In this document: piece by piece, positions 1 through 9,468 of the stretch | Layout of the letters: the number at the start of each line of letters is the position of its first letter | Position numbering within the stretch: position 1 is the stretch's first letter | Assembly (NCBI GenBank): GCA_027623295.1 | Contig: JAQBXR010000014.1 | Span: forward strand, 22,577-86,576 | DNA length: 64,000 nt | Source: Planctomycetota bacterium | GTDB taxonomy: Bacteria > Planctomycetota > UBA1135 | Direction of reading: 5' to 3' | Program-made: the position numbers and the translations under genes | The notes under the pieces: generated by a model | Databases searched by the model: none | What the model was told of the DNA's origin: nothing | What the model saw: only the letters and a program-made list of their open reading frames with translations

Positions 1-3000
1 GCGTTGTTGCCGCAACATCGGGAGACGGTGGATGCCTTGCGGGCCGTCAATAAGAAGGTCGTCGCCTTCTGAATTCGCTTCGAAGATCCCGAAAATAGCA
101 CGTCCAGTAAGGCCACCAGGCGCGCAGATTTCATCGAGCATACTTTCGGCATCGGCATGCAGTTCTCGTGCATGAGAGCCGACAATGGGGTCGTCGAGAA
201 TGGCTGGGAAACGTCCTTGTAGCTCCCATGTGCTGAAGAACGGTGTCCAATCGATGAAGGAGCGCAACTCAGAGAGCGGAAAGTTATCAAGCAACTGAAT
301 TCCAAGACGATTCGGTGTCGGAAGGTCAGCGCGAGCCCAATCCGAAAATGGAGCTGCTTTGCGAGCGGCATCTAGCTTGGCGATCGGGCGCGTGGTGTTG
401 CGCGATTGATGGCGAGTGCGCGCTTGCTCGAGCCGTTGCTGGTTCAGCTCAAGGAAGTCTTCGCAGCGATCCGCGGTCAACAAGTTTTGCACTTGGTTCA
501 CCGCTTGCGAGGCATCGCGCCCATGGATTACAGGACCGTGGTATTCATGGTCGATGCGAACCGCAGTGTGCGCCACGGAAGTGGTGGCACCACCCACCAT
601 TAAGGGCAGCTTGCATCCAGTGCGCTCCATTTCCTTGGCTACGTGAACCATTTCATCGAGAGAGGGCGTAATCAAACCACTCAGTCCGATGATGTCGACG
701 TCTTCTTCTAGCGCGCGCTTCAGGATTGTTTCCACCGGCACCATGACACCTAGGTCAATGATGTGGAAACCATTACACGCGAGGATTACGCCCACAATGT
801 TCTTACCGATGTCATGCACATCTCCCTTCACGGTGGCGAGCAACACTCTTCCGCGGCTGGCGCTTTGGCCATCTTCTTTTGCGGCCTCGAGATAAGGCTC
901 CAACCAAGCCACCGCACGCTTCATCACGCGAGCGCTTTTCACGACCTGCGGAAGGAACATGCGGCCACTGCCGAAGCGTTCTCCCACCACGTCCATTCCT
1001 GCCATTAGAGGACCTTCAATGACCTTTAGCGGTTCGACATGCTTCTCCAAGGCCGCTGGCAAGTCCTCCTCAATGAAATCGGTTATACCGTGAATCAGGG
1101 CATGGGCCAAGCGTGCATCGACTTCCTCAGCACGCCAGGCCGCGGTGGTTTTTTCTTTAATTCCAGCAGCCTCGTTGGCGTGGGCTTCCGCGTAGGCCAG
1201 AAGGTCTTCCGCAGATTCTGGGCGGCGATCGAGGATGAGGTCCTCGCACCATCGCTTCAAATCTTTCGGGAGATCATCGTAAAGCGGAAGGTTACCTGCG
1301 TGCACAATGCCCATGGTCAGGCCAGCTTGCACCGCGTGGAAGAGAAACACAGCGTGCATCGCCTGACGTACCTCTTCTGCACCGCGGAAGCTGAAGGAAA
1401 GATTGCTAATCCCGCCACTGAAAGAGCATTGCGGATACCGATGCTTAAGCGCGCGCAGAGCATCTAAAAAGTCCACTGCGTAGGAGTTGTGCTCTTCGAT
1501 ACCGGTTGCAATCGCAAGCACGTTGAGGTCTAAGACGACATCGTGATCATGGAATCCGATCTCATGCAGGATGCGCATGGCGCGATCCACAATCTCAATG
1601 CGACGATCCACATCTACGGCTTGCCCTGCTTCATCAAAAGCCATAATGACCACTGCAGCGCCCATGCGCCTGACATGGGTCGCGCGACGCCGGAACTCTT
1701 CCTCGCCATCTTTCAGGCTAAGGGAGTTCACTAATGAGCGGCCCTGCACATTTTTTAAGCCGACCTCCAGCACCTCCCAGCGAGAAGAATCCAGAACGAT
1801 CGGAACGCGTGCAATCTCCGGTTCTGATGCAACTAAGCGCAGAAAGCGCTGCATGGCAGCTTCAGAATCAAGCAAGCCTTCGTCCATGTTGATGTCGATA
1901 GCCTGGGCGCCATCCTCCACTTGAACACGCGCTACGGCGAGCGCGGCATCGTAATCTTCGGAGAGAATTAGGCGGGAAAAACGGCGCGATCCGGTCACGT
2001 TAGTGCGCTCTCCGATATTCAAAAAGAGCGAATCGGGGCGCACCTCGAGTGCCTCTAATCCAGAGAAATGCGGCAAGCCTCGCAACTCAGGAATGGTGCG
2101 TGGGGGGACATCTCTCACCGCCTCAACCATGGCGCGAATGTGTTCCGGAGTGGTTCCGCAACACCCGCCAACCAGGTTCAGCAAGCCTTCTTGTGCCCAC
2201 GAGCGCACATGCTCGGCCATTGCTTCAGGGCCAAGGTCGTATTCGCCAAACGCATTCGGTAAGCCCGCATTGGGGTAGCACATGACCGGGCAATCGGCGA
2301 TGGCCGCAACACTTTCCAAGTGCGGGCGCATTTCTTTTGGCCCGAGTGCACAGTTAAATCCAATCGCACCTAGGTCTCCGTGCGCAACCGAATACCAAAA
2401 GGCTTCTACAGTCTGCCCCGACAAGGTGCGCCCAGAAGCATCGGTGATGGTGCCGGAAACGAACACCGGAATCCGCACGCCACAAGCTTCGAAGGCTTCT
2501 TCCGCGGCGAACAAGGCCGCCTTACAGTTCAGGGTATCGAAGACCGTTTCAATGAGAAGGCAATCAGCACCGCCGTCCACCAAACCACGCATTTGCACTA
2601 GATAGGCGTCTTTCAGCGTATCGAAGTCGATGGCGCGCGCCCCTGGATCTTCAACAATAGCGCTCATCGAGCACATACGGTTGGTCGGCCCAATCGATCC
2701 AGCTACAAAACGCGACTGAGCAGGGTTTTCTGCGGTAAACCGATCCGCAACCTCGCGCGCAACTTGAGCAGCCGCGCGGTTGATGTCATAGCAGGCATGC
2801 TCCAACTGATAATCTGCCTGAGAAATCGCGTTTGCACTGAAAGTATCGGTTTCAATAATGTCCGCACCCACTTCTAGATAAGCGGCATGCACCCCTGCGA
2901 TGACTTCCGGCTTGGTGAGGACAAGGACATCGTGGTTACCGAGCAACGGCACCGCATGTTCCTGAAAACGACTACCGCGATAATCCTCTTCCGATAAACC

Positions 3001-3102
3001 ACAGGCTTGCACCATGGTTCCCATGGCACCGTCCAATACGAGAATGCGTTGCTGCAACGCGGCAGCGATTGAGGGGCGAGCGATTGCGGATTGCGGCTTC
3101 AT
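1..3102 (-). CDS. metH: Cobalamin-dependent methionine synthase (partial, C-terminus beyond left edge)
   Basis: Transfers the methyl group of 5-methyltetrahydrofolate to homocysteine through a cob(I)alamin intermediate in the cytosol. About 1,034 codons run from the ATG at 3102 to the window edge; E. coli MetH has about 1,227 residues, so roughly the last 190 are missing. Visible in order: the homocysteine domain opening with DGAMGT (residues 24-29) and carrying the zinc-ligand motif [10 protein letters not shown]; a pterin-binding domain ([10 protein letters not shown]); the cobalamin cap; the B12-binding motif [10 protein letters not shown] near residue 757, whose His is the lower axial ligand; and the start of the AdoMet reactivation domain. 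An AAGGA lies just before the ATG. A SAM riboswitch sits directly upstream, matching control by the pathway end product. No frameshift or missing catalytic residue is seen. Identification is very secure. Confidence 0.97.
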   Translation of the reverse strand, partial: MKPQSAIARPSIAAALQQRILVLDGAMGTMVQACGLSEEDYRGSRFQEHAVPLLGNHDVLVLTKPEVIAGVHAAYLEVGADIIETDTFSANAISQADYQLEHACYDINRAAAQVAREVADRFTAENPAQSRFVAGSIGPTNRMCSMSAIVEDPGARAIDFDTLKDAYLVQMRGLVDGGADCLLIETVFDTLNCKAALFAAEEAFEACGVRIPVFVSGTITDASGRTLSGQTVEAFWYSVAHGDLGAIGFNCALGPKEMRPHLESVAAIADCPVMCYPNAGLPNAFGEYDLGPEAMAEHVRSWAQEGLLNLVGGCCGTTPEHIRAMVEAVRDVPPRTIPELRGLPHFSGLEALEVRPDSLFLNIGERTNVTGSRRFSRLILSEDYDAALAVARVQVEDGAQAIDINMDEGLLDSEAAMQRFLRLVASEPEIARVPIVLDSSRWEVLEVGLKNVQGRSLVNSLSLKDGEEEFRRRATHVRRMGAAVVIMAFDEAGQAVDVDRRIEIVDRAMRILHEIGFHDHDVVLDLNVLAIATGIEEHNSYAVDFLDALRALKHRYPQCSFSGGISNLSFSFRGAEEVRQAMHAVFLFHAVQAGLTMGIVHAGNLPLYDDLPKDLKRWCEDLILDRRPESAEDLLAYAEAHANEAAGIKEKTTAAWRAEEVDARLAHALIHGITDFIEEDLPAALEKHVEPLKVIEGPLMAGMDVVGERFGSGRMFLPQVVKSARVMKRAVAWLEPYLEAAKEDGQSASRGRVLLATVKGDVHDIGKNIVGVILACNGFHIIDLGVMVPVETILKRALEEDVDIIGLSGLITPSLDEMVHVAKEMERTGCKLPLMVGGATTSVAHTAVRIDHEYHGPVIHGRDASQAVNQVQNLLTADRCEDFLELNQQRLEQARTRHQSRNTTRPIAKLDAARKAAPFSDWARADLPTPNRLGIQLLDNFPLSELRSFIDWTPFFSTWELQGRFPAILDDPIVGSHARELHADAESMLDEICAPGGLTGRAIFGIFEANSEGDDLLIDGPQGIHRLPMLRQQR

Positions 3103-3128
3103 GTCCTTAGGTACTTGAGCAAACAAGC

Positions 3129-3238
3129 GGAGGGACAGGCTCGCGCATTAATCCGGAATCCGGAGGGTATTGCCACCGTGCTCGCAAGCCGGTTGGCCGA
3201 GTTTCGCAGGGCCTGTCCCTCCACTCGTCTGAATGCGC
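3129..3238 (-). promoter_or_regulatory. SAM riboswitch (S-box family) in the metH leader, with a complementary anti-aptamer strand
   Basis: Read on the minus strand, the metH leader carries the S-box core: GGAGGGACAGGCCC, then GAAACTCGGCCAACC, then CGGTGGCAATACC. P1 is closed by GCGCATT (3232-3238) and AATGCGC (3143-3149), and a small P4-like hairpin is TCCGG-ATT-CCGGA. This fits the S-box/SAM-I or the related SAM-IV type; the subclass is not certain. Immediately downstream, 3129-3140 is a perfect 12-base complement of the conserved strand at 3211-3222, so the leader can switch between the aptamer and a competing helix. There is no U-run, so translational control is more likely than intrinsic termination (inference). 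It lies about 27 bases before the metH start. Confidence 0.9.
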
Positions 3239-3273
3239 TGGCATCCTAGCAGGAAGCACCGAACAGCACAATC

Positions 3274-5226
3274 CTAGGCATCGATCGACGCTTCCAAGTA
3301 GGTGTAGCCATTCAAGCCATCGACGTAAAACTTCATCAGGGTGCGGCTCTCGCTTGCGGTAATGGCACCTGCTACCGTGGCTCTCTCGCAATCCTTGCGC
3401 AGCTCTGCTTCCATGCGGTCTGGCTCGTATTGCACGTATTGCAGAACTTCCCGGGCGGTGTCGCCGGGCACAACTTCCTCTACTAACCATCCACCTTCCC
3501 CATCGATGCGGATGTGCGCGACGTGGGTGTCGCCGAAGAGATTGTGCAAATCGCCTAAAGTCTCCTGGTAAGCGCCCACCAGAAAAACTCCCAAAAAGTA
3601 GGGCTCTCCATCCTTCAAGGGGTGAACATCCAGGGCAGGTTGCGGACCATACTCCGAGATGAAGCGGTTGATCTTGCCATCGGAATCACAGGTGACATCG
3701 CCCAGCACTACGCGTGCCGTGGGTTCCTCATCAAGCCTGTGAATGGGCATGACTGGGAAAAGCTGCCCGATGGCCCAGGCGTCGGGCACCGATTGGAAAA
3801 CTGAGAAATTGCAGAAGTAGGTTTCGCGCAGCAAGTTCTCAAGTTCTTCCAACTCAAGCGGATGATCTCCCGAAGCGCGCATGAGCTCCCGCAAACGCAA
3901 GCTGGTAGACCAGTAAAGCTTCTCGGCAAGCGCCCGTCCTTCTAAGTCTAAATATCCGAGCGCAAACAAGTTCATGGCCTCATCGCGCGATTGGCTGATG
4001 TCATGCAAGCGCTCCACTAGGCGATCTCCATCTAGGCTGTCGGCTGCATCTTGCAAATCCTGCAACGGCAGAGGCACATCTTTCCCCTCGCCCCACTGCT
4101 CAAGCGTTCCCGGGCTTTCGGCAACCGTATCCACACTATTGCGGCCGAGGACATCGAACACTAAAACACTGTGTTGCGCCACCATGGCACGCCCGCTTTC
4201 ACTCACAATGCGTGGATGAGCCACCTCTGCGTTATCGCAAATTTTTCCAATGCGGTACACCACATCGTTCGCGTATTCCTCCAAAGAGTAGTTCATGGAG
4301 GACTCGGTTGCAGTTGCGGAGCCATCGTAATCAATACCTAAACCGCCTCCAATATCCAAATACTGCATGCCAGCGCCCAATCGAACCAATTCAACGTAAA
4401 CGTGTCCGATTTCGTTAATCACATTCTTAATCAAGCCAATGTTGTGAACCTGACTACCCATATGGCAATGCAGGAGTTGCAGACAATCCAACATGTCATG
4501 CTCCTTCAGCAACCTGGTCATTTGCAAAACTTCCGACAGAAACAAACCGAACTTGGAACGATGTCCAGAACTTTCGCGCCAGCGCCCAACTCCTTCGCTG
4601 GCTAGCTTTACCCGCACGCCGATCTTTGGCCGCACGCCGTACTTCTCGGCATAGAAAATGATGCGCTCCAACTCGCGGAAACCTTCCACCACAGGAACAA
4701 TATTTCGCCCAATCTTGGTTGCCAAAATGACCGCCTCAATAAAACGGTCATCCTTAAAGCCATTGCAAATAATCAATCGCTCTGGATGGTTCGCAGTCAT
4801 CGGCATGACCGCCAACAACTCTGGCTTACTCCCCACTTCCAAACCAAAGCGAAACTCTTGCCCAAACTCCACCAACTGTTCCACAAGGTGGCGCTGCTGA
4901 TTCACCTTGATCGGGTAAACCGCGTGATAGCTATTTTGATAACCATTTTCTTTAATCGCAACCTCAAAAGCAGAAGCCAAATGCGCCAAACGATTCTGCA
5001 AGATATCTGGAAAGCGCAAGACTAAGGGCGTGGTATAGCCACGGTCCGCTAAACCTTTCACGATTTCCTCTAGCGCCACCCCATGAGTGTTCTTTCGAGT
5101 TGGGTCTACTAAAAGCGCACCATTCTCATGTACGCGGAAATATCCCTGAGACCACCCTTCCACTTGGTACAAGCTTGAGGATTGTGAAGGTTTCCAAACT
5201 TCCTGGAGTAGCTCTAACGATGACAT
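3274..5226 (-). CDS. speA: Biosynthetic arginine decarboxylase
   Basis: PLP enzyme converting arginine to agmatine, the first step of the agmatine route to putrescine. The 650-residue product matches the E. coli SpeA length (about 658) and layout: the PLP lysine lies in YPIKVNQ (K107), followed by the alanine-racemase-like barrel with HCHMGSQ, DIGGGLGIDY and SESGRAM, then NFSVFQSVPDAWAI and DITCDSD-like strands. The C-terminus GYTYLE is typical of the family. The start chosen is the ATG at 5226 with a GGAG 10 bases upstream; an ATG at 5235 or a GTG at 5268 would add 3 or 14 residues. Transcribed toward metH and divergent from the small gene at 5304. Identification is very secure; the start is less so. 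Confidence 0.96.
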   Translation of the reverse strand: MSSLELLQEVWKPSQSSSLYQVEGWSQGYFRVHENGALLVDPTRKNTHGVALEEIVKGLADRGYTTPLVLRFPDILQNRLAHLASAFEVAIKENGYQNSYHAVYPIKVNQQRHLVEQLVEFGQEFRFGLEVGSKPELLAVMPMTANHPERLIICNGFKDDRFIEAVILATKIGRNIVPVVEGFRELERIIFYAEKYGVRPKIGVRVKLASEGVGRWRESSGHRSKFGLFLSEVLQMTRLLKEHDMLDCLQLLHCHMGSQVHNIGLIKNVINEIGHVYVELVRLGAGMQYLDIGGGLGIDYDGSATATESSMNYSLEEYANDVVYRIGKICDNAEVAHPRIVSESGRAMVAQHSVLVFDVLGRNSVDTVAESPGTLEQWGEGKDVPLPLQDLQDAADSLDGDRLVERLHDISQSRDEAMNLFALGYLDLEGRALAEKLYWSTSLRLRELMRASGDHPLELEELENLLRETYFCNFSVFQSVPDAWAIGQLFPVMPIHRLDEEPTARVVLGDVTCDSDGKINRFISEYGPQPALDVHPLKDGEPYFLGVFLVGAYQETLGDLHNLFGDTHVAHIRIDGEGGWLVEEVVPGDTAREVLQYVQYEPDRMEAELRKDCERATVAGAITASESRTLMKFYVDGLNGYTYLEASIDA

Positions 5227-5303
5227 CGGGCCCATTCTCCATACTGCCGACCAAAGAAGATAGTCCACTTGCCTTTTTTTCGCTCCGTGGCTAAATTGAT
5301 TTG

Positions 5304-5567
5304 ATGAGTGCTATCCAGGCCAATATCGATGGAGTTACTATTACCGCCGAGGTTGAGAAGCACGCCAACGGAACAGCCACCGTCTTGTTTATCGCACCGC
5401 CGGGCACAGAATCTGTAAACCCCATTATAGTTGGCCTCACGCTAACCACTCCTATTGTTTCAGGCGCAACCGAAGCTGGGTGTAAATATCGTTTTACCCC
5501 TAACGGCACCTGGCAAGAAGCTGCGAATGGCGCTGGCGTAACAGTTATTGCCATTTGCACTGAATAG
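5304..5567 (+). CDS. Small hypothetical protein, 87 aa
   Basis: Not recognised. The product alternates valine/threonine-rich stretches typical of beta strands (VTITAEVEKH, ATVLFIAPPG, IIVGLTLTTP) and carries two cysteines, one near the C-terminus. There is no signal peptide or membrane segment. The start taken is the ATG at 5304; no convincing Shine-Dalgarno sequence precedes it. It lies 20 bases before the sigma-factor fusion on the same strand, so the two may be cotranscribed. The antisense frame over the same stretch is also open, so coding status is likely but not certain; amino-acid composition favours this strand. Confidence 0.5.
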   Translation: MSAIQANIDGVTITAEVEKHANGTATVLFIAPPGTESVNPIIVGLTLTTPIVSGATEAGCKYRFTPNGTWQEAANGAGVTVIAICTE

Positions 5568-5586
5568 TTCCCTTATTCTCAATCCT

Positions 5587-8493
5587 ATGACGGCCCCCCA
5601 CATTTCGCCCGAACAACTCCTGGAGCACCAGGACTGGCTGTTTCGCCTTGTCCGAAATTTAGCCAAGGATGACTTTTCCGCCGATGACATGGTGCAAGCC
5701 ACCATGGCCGAGGCGCTTGCCGATGAGAATGCAGGACAGACCAACCTCCGCGCATGGCTCGGCTCTACCGCTCGGCGTCTCACCGCGCAAAACTGGCGCT
5801 CTGAATATCGGCGTCAGCAACGCCAAGGAAAAGTCGCTCTTTCAGACGAAACCGTTCTTCAACAAAGCTCCGACATCACCGAACTCTTTCATGTGGCCAA
5901 CCAAGCCCTAAGGGATCTCCCTGAAAACGAACGCGTGGTCATCATGCTTCGCCACATGCAGGGCTGGAAATCGCAACGCGTTGCCGACGAACTAAAAATC
6001 CCCCTGGACAAAGTTTACCGAGACAGTGAACGCGGCTTAAAAAAACTGCGGGACCGGTTTCAGGCAAAGTATGGCAAGGAATGGAATGCCAGCTGCCTTG
6101 CCATATTAGGCATTCCCCTTGGCCGCGGTACCGCAGCCACTTTGGGCACTGTGGCGGCAATTGCCGCGAGTTTGGCAGTTCTTTTAGGTGGCGCATGGCT
6201 AGGTGGATTGTTCGACGGGTCTGAAGTAAGAAAGAACGAATCCCAAACCGCAAACCGAGCGCTGGTTGCCCAAACCTCTTCCCATATTGACGCCTTACCT
6301 CTCCACCAAAATGGCGTGCGAAGGGAAACGCTTCCGCCTCCATCCAATAGTCAAGCTGCCTATTCCATGCATGCGGTTGATGAATTGGGCAACTCCCTTT
6401 CCGGCGTAGAAGTTAGTTTCTCATTTCATGATCTTTCCACGTACATGTTCTCTGCCAAAAAAGTCGAGTTTACCGACTCTGCTGGCATGGCCTACTTCCA
6501 GCTAGAGCCTGGCCAGGAGCCAGAAGGCGTCATGGCAACGGCGAATGGCCTCTTTCATCAACTCTTAATTCGACCGAATGTCTCCCTCGGGACTCCCACG
6601 ACTCTGCGATTCTGGAAAGGCACGATCCCGGTTTCCTTTCAGCTCATCAATGGACCTCCGAACGCCAAGCTTTTGGTTCGTGGAGAGACAGGTGCGCGCG
6701 CCTTCTGTGTCACCGACCAAAACGGATTTGGCACTCTTCTCCTTCCCCATCCAGGCAAATACCAAGTCATGCCTGCGAAAGCATTGCCTCGCATGGAAAT
6801 AGTGAACTTCCAAGCACTCGCTGGAGGCAGCGAAAGCCCTATCCAAGTTTCCTACCCAAGTCCCAAGGAGTTCACTCTAACGGCCGTGCAAGCCGGGAGT
6901 GGCGAAGTCATCACAACAGCAGAGTTCACTCTAGTCTGGCCAACTATGGATGAAAACAGTCATACCGCGGAAAGCAAATCTCTTCCGCTGCAAGGAGAGC
7001 AGGGAGTCTTGTGGCATCGCGTCCAAGAAATGGAAAGTCCCTACGCTAGGGTGCGTGTACACGCTGACGGATATAGCGGCATACAAGTGGCTGTTGTGGA
7101 AGCCCTTGAGGCTCCATTTGTGGTGGAACTACAACCCCTGACTCAGGTTCGCGCAAGTTTCCAACTCTCAGACCCACGACGACATTTAGTCTCAGCCAAG
7201 GCCACCTACGCCAACGCAAAATTCGATCTGACCAAGGAAGGTCCAGAATCGACACTTTTGCTTTGGGAAAATGCTCCAGTAGAGGACTTGTTTTTCACCA
7301 ACCGCAATCAGGTGCTGATCTCCAAGACGGAGGCGGGTGACTCCTTAGGTCTCTACTGCACAGCCGTCGACGACCTTGGCCAAGCTTGGCATTCTGCAAT
7401 ATTGGGCGCCAGCGACCTTCACGGCCATGAACCGCAGATTCTTCTTACGCATCTGCCACAGGAGAGTACGACTTTAAAGTTCTTGCACGCGCCCTCACCG
7501 GATTCCAGCTATACCTACTCGGTCGCCCTGCCATTCTTCCCTGGCCGCGCCTCGGGTCTCCTTGCACTATCAGAGGAAAGGGAAGCTGAAATCGCAACCA
7601 ACCCAGGAGAACGCCTTACGGCCTCTTTTCGAGATGCGCGATTCTTCTGTGACCTTGCTCTAACCCTTCCGACCACGCCGGGAGCGCCCACCTACTCCAT
7701 TCAATTCCCGGAACGAACGGCCACACTGCATGGGCGAATCACTGATGCCTTAGGCCAACCGCTCATGGATTGCTCGGTGACTGCCATTCCCAAGCAACAA
7801 ACCATGGCAACCGGCTCTAGCCCAGTAGAGATTGTCAAGACTGGCTTCAATCTCAAAATCCATAACGGCTTGCTGCACGAGGAGTTACTTTTTGAAGGTG
7901 AATACGAGCTGAAATTCTGGTATCCCGGCCACACTTTCTACCGCACCGTATCGACCGAGAATGACTTTGCTCTCGTGGCTCCAACCTTGGTCCAATACCA
8001 GTTCCGAGTTATGGATCGCGACTCCCAAGCCCCTCTTGCAGGTGTCCTGAACCGTCGACGCGACCTCGGGCTTTCTTTGCCCATGATTGTTGAGCGAGGA
8101 GACCCCACCACAGGTCACCTGGTCACCTCGGTGGATACCGCGGAGGCCACGGATGGTTTATTTATCGTGGCCAAAGGCTACCAGCCAGATTTGCTTTCCA
8201 ACTACATTCACGGATCGCCCCAAGTGGTTGAGCTGACTCCTGGCAGAAACGGATCCATTGTGTTTTCGGAAAACACCTTGGATTGCAACCCACAAGCTCA
8301 TTGGACTTTAGATGCCTGGGGTGAGGATTCCGATCCTCGGCATTCTCTATTACGCAATTTTCTTGAGCGCGTCAGCTTCGAAGGAGCTCCCTTAGAGGAC
8401 TTTATTCTCATCGAGAGAGAGGCCGATGGCACCCAAACCGGACGCACGATTGAAGTTTTGGCAGACGGTTCCATTTTAGTCCACATCTCCTAA
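5587..8493 (+). CDS. ECF-type sigma factor fused to a membrane segment and a very large exported region
   Basis: The 968-residue protein starts as an extracytoplasmic-function sigma factor: region 2 at about residues 10-75 (LFRLVRNLAKDDFSADDMVQ, then LRAWLGSTARR) and region 4 at about 105-158 (LRDLPENERVVIMLRHMQGW, VADELKIPLDKVYRDSERGL). A hydrophobic Ala/Gly/Leu segment at about 183-208 follows, and then about 760 residues of beta-rich sequence resembling repeated carboxypeptidase-regulatory or Ig-like units, for example GRITDALGQPLMDCSVTAIP. The N-terminus would be cytoplasmic and the C-terminal mass outside the membrane. Release of the sigma portion would need proteolysis or direct signalling across the membrane (inference). 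The start at 5587 is chosen because region 2 begins directly after it. No separate anti-sigma gene is adjacent. Confidence 0.85.
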   Translation: MTAPHISPEQLLEHQDWLFRLVRNLAKDDFSADDMVQATMAEALADENAGQTNLRAWLGSTARRLTAQNWRSEYRRQQRQGKVALSDETVLQQSSDITELFHVANQALRDLPENERVVIMLRHMQGWKSQRVADELKIPLDKVYRDSERGLKKLRDRFQAKYGKEWNASCLAILGIPLGRGTAATLGTVAAIAASLAVLLGGAWLGGLFDGSEVRKNESQTANRALVAQTSSHIDALPLHQNGVRRETLPPPSNSQAAYSMHAVDELGNSLSGVEVSFSFHDLSTYMFSAKKVEFTDSAGMAYFQLEPGQEPEGVMATANGLFHQLLIRPNVSLGTPTTLRFWKGTIPVSFQLINGPPNAKLLVRGETGARAFCVTDQNGFGTLLLPHPGKYQVMPAKALPRMEIVNFQALAGGSESPIQVSYPSPKEFTLTAVQAGSGEVITTAEFTLVWPTMDENSHTAESKSLPLQGEQGVLWHRVQEMESPYARVRVHADGYSGIQVAVVEALEAPFVVELQPLTQVRASFQLSDPRRHLVSAKATYANAKFDLTKEGPESTLLLWENAPVEDLFFTNRNQVLISKTEAGDSLGLYCTAVDDLGQAWHSAILGASDLHGHEPQILLTHLPQESTTLKFLHAPSPDSSYTYSVALPFFPGRASGLLALSEEREAEIATNPGERLTASFRDARFFCDLALTLPTTPGAPTYSIQFPERTATLHGRITDALGQPLMDCSVTAIPKQQTMATGSSPVEIVKTGFNLKIHNGLLHEELLFEGEYELKFWYPGHTFYRTVSTENDFALVAPTLVQYQFRVMDRDSQAPLAGVLNRRRDLGLSLPMIVERGDPTTGHLVTSVDTAEATDGLFIVAKGYQPDLLSNYIHGSPQVVELTPGRNGSIVFSENTLDCNPQAHWTLDAWGEDSDPRHSLLRNFLERVSFEGAPLEDFILIEREADGTQTGRTIEVLADGSILVHIS

Positions 8494-8523
8494 TTCGATC
8501 AGCGTCGGTATCCTCTGCTTTGC

Positions 8524-9468
8524 ATGATGCGCGCCTCCTACTGGATTCTTGCTTTCTGCCTGGCTATCTCGCTAAGCAGTTGTGGTGGAAAAGAGAAAGT
8601 CCTGGCCTCTTCTGCCAATTTAGACCACCCGTCCTTTCTCTGGAAGGTCACCAAGGGTGACACGCAGGCGTGGCTATTCGGCACCATGCACTTCACCGAC
8701 CCGGAGGTCACCCATCTGGGTTTGGAAGTGCACCAAGCGCTCGATGCTGCCGATGCCGTCTTCACCGAGGTCGAGGAGACTCCAACTTCTGGAGCTCGGG
8801 TTTCTCAAGCGGGCACCATGCCTAAAGGCGAGTCCTTAACATCGGTGGTTTCGCCGGAACTTCTTGCGCGTTTGCATGGCTACTTGGAATCACGCAACCT
8901 TCCGGCAACATCGCTAGATCACCTACGGCCCTGGATGGTCGGCCTGCAAATCGGCCAGCTCGATGCCATTCCATATATGTCGCATGGGGTGAAGTTAGAT
9001 GTGCAGCTCATGCATCGGGCCAAGCAAGATGGCAAGGAGTTTGGCGCGATTGAAACGATTGATGAGCAGTTACGCGCGCTTTCTTTTGGCAGCATGGAAG
9101 AGCAGGTGCACATGCTTTCGATTAGCCTAGACAAGCTCATCCAAGAACAAGCTGAGGAACTAACCAGCGTTGCCAAGTTGCGCAAACTTTACCTCGCTGG
9201 CGATGGGGAAGCTTTGTGGGCTTTCGCCATGTCGGAAACCGATTTAGATGATCCGATCCAAAATGCATGGCTAAATGCCATCTTGCAGGAGCGCAACACT
9301 CGTATGGCGCAACGCATTCATGCACGCCTGCTCGAGCATCCCGACAAGGCGACGGTCTTCGCCTTCGGCACGCTTCACTTTGTCGGCCCGAACAGTGTCG
9401 GGGAGCACCTGAAATCCCTGGGTTACAGCGTGACCCGTGTCGAACACATCGCCCCGAAAGAACTTTAA
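8524..9468 (+). CDS. TraB/GumN family lipoprotein
   Basis: The protein has 314 residues with a lipoprotein signal ending in LSSC near residue 20, so it is probably anchored in a membrane and faces outward. The body has the two hallmark TraB/GumN motifs: AWLFGTMHFTDPE near the N-terminus and FAFGTLHFVGP near the C-terminus, with GAIETIDEQL between. Members of this fold include Tiki-type metalloproteases; whether this protein cleaves peptides is unknown. It follows the sigma fusion by 30 bases on the same strand and overlaps the convergent aminotransferase gene by four bases at the stop codons. Family assignment is good, function is open. Confidence 0.85.
   Translation: MMRASYWILAFCLAISLSSCGGKEKVLASSANLDHPSFLWKVTKGDTQAWLFGTMHFTDPEVTHLGLEVHQALDAADAVFTEVEETPTSGARVSQAGTMPKGESLTSVVSPELLARLHGYLESRNLPATSLDHLRPWMVGLQIGQLDAIPYMSHGVKLDVQLMHRAKQDGKEFGAIETIDEQLRALSFGSMEEQVHMLSISLDKLIQEQAEELTSVAKLRKLYLAGDGEALWAFAMSETDLDDPIQNAWLNAILQERNTRMAQRIHARLLEHPDKATVFAFGTLHFVGPNSVGEHLKSLGYSVTRVEHIAPKEL

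Noticed and set aside
3107..3490. 127-codon minus-strand frame over the metH leader
   Set aside because: It lies across the riboswitch and the end of speA in another frame, has Arg/Ser-rich shadow composition and no start signal.
5291..5560. Minus-strand frame antisense to the small gene at 5304
   Set aside because: Composition is less protein-like and it would overlap the speA leader; the plus-strand frame is the better candidate.
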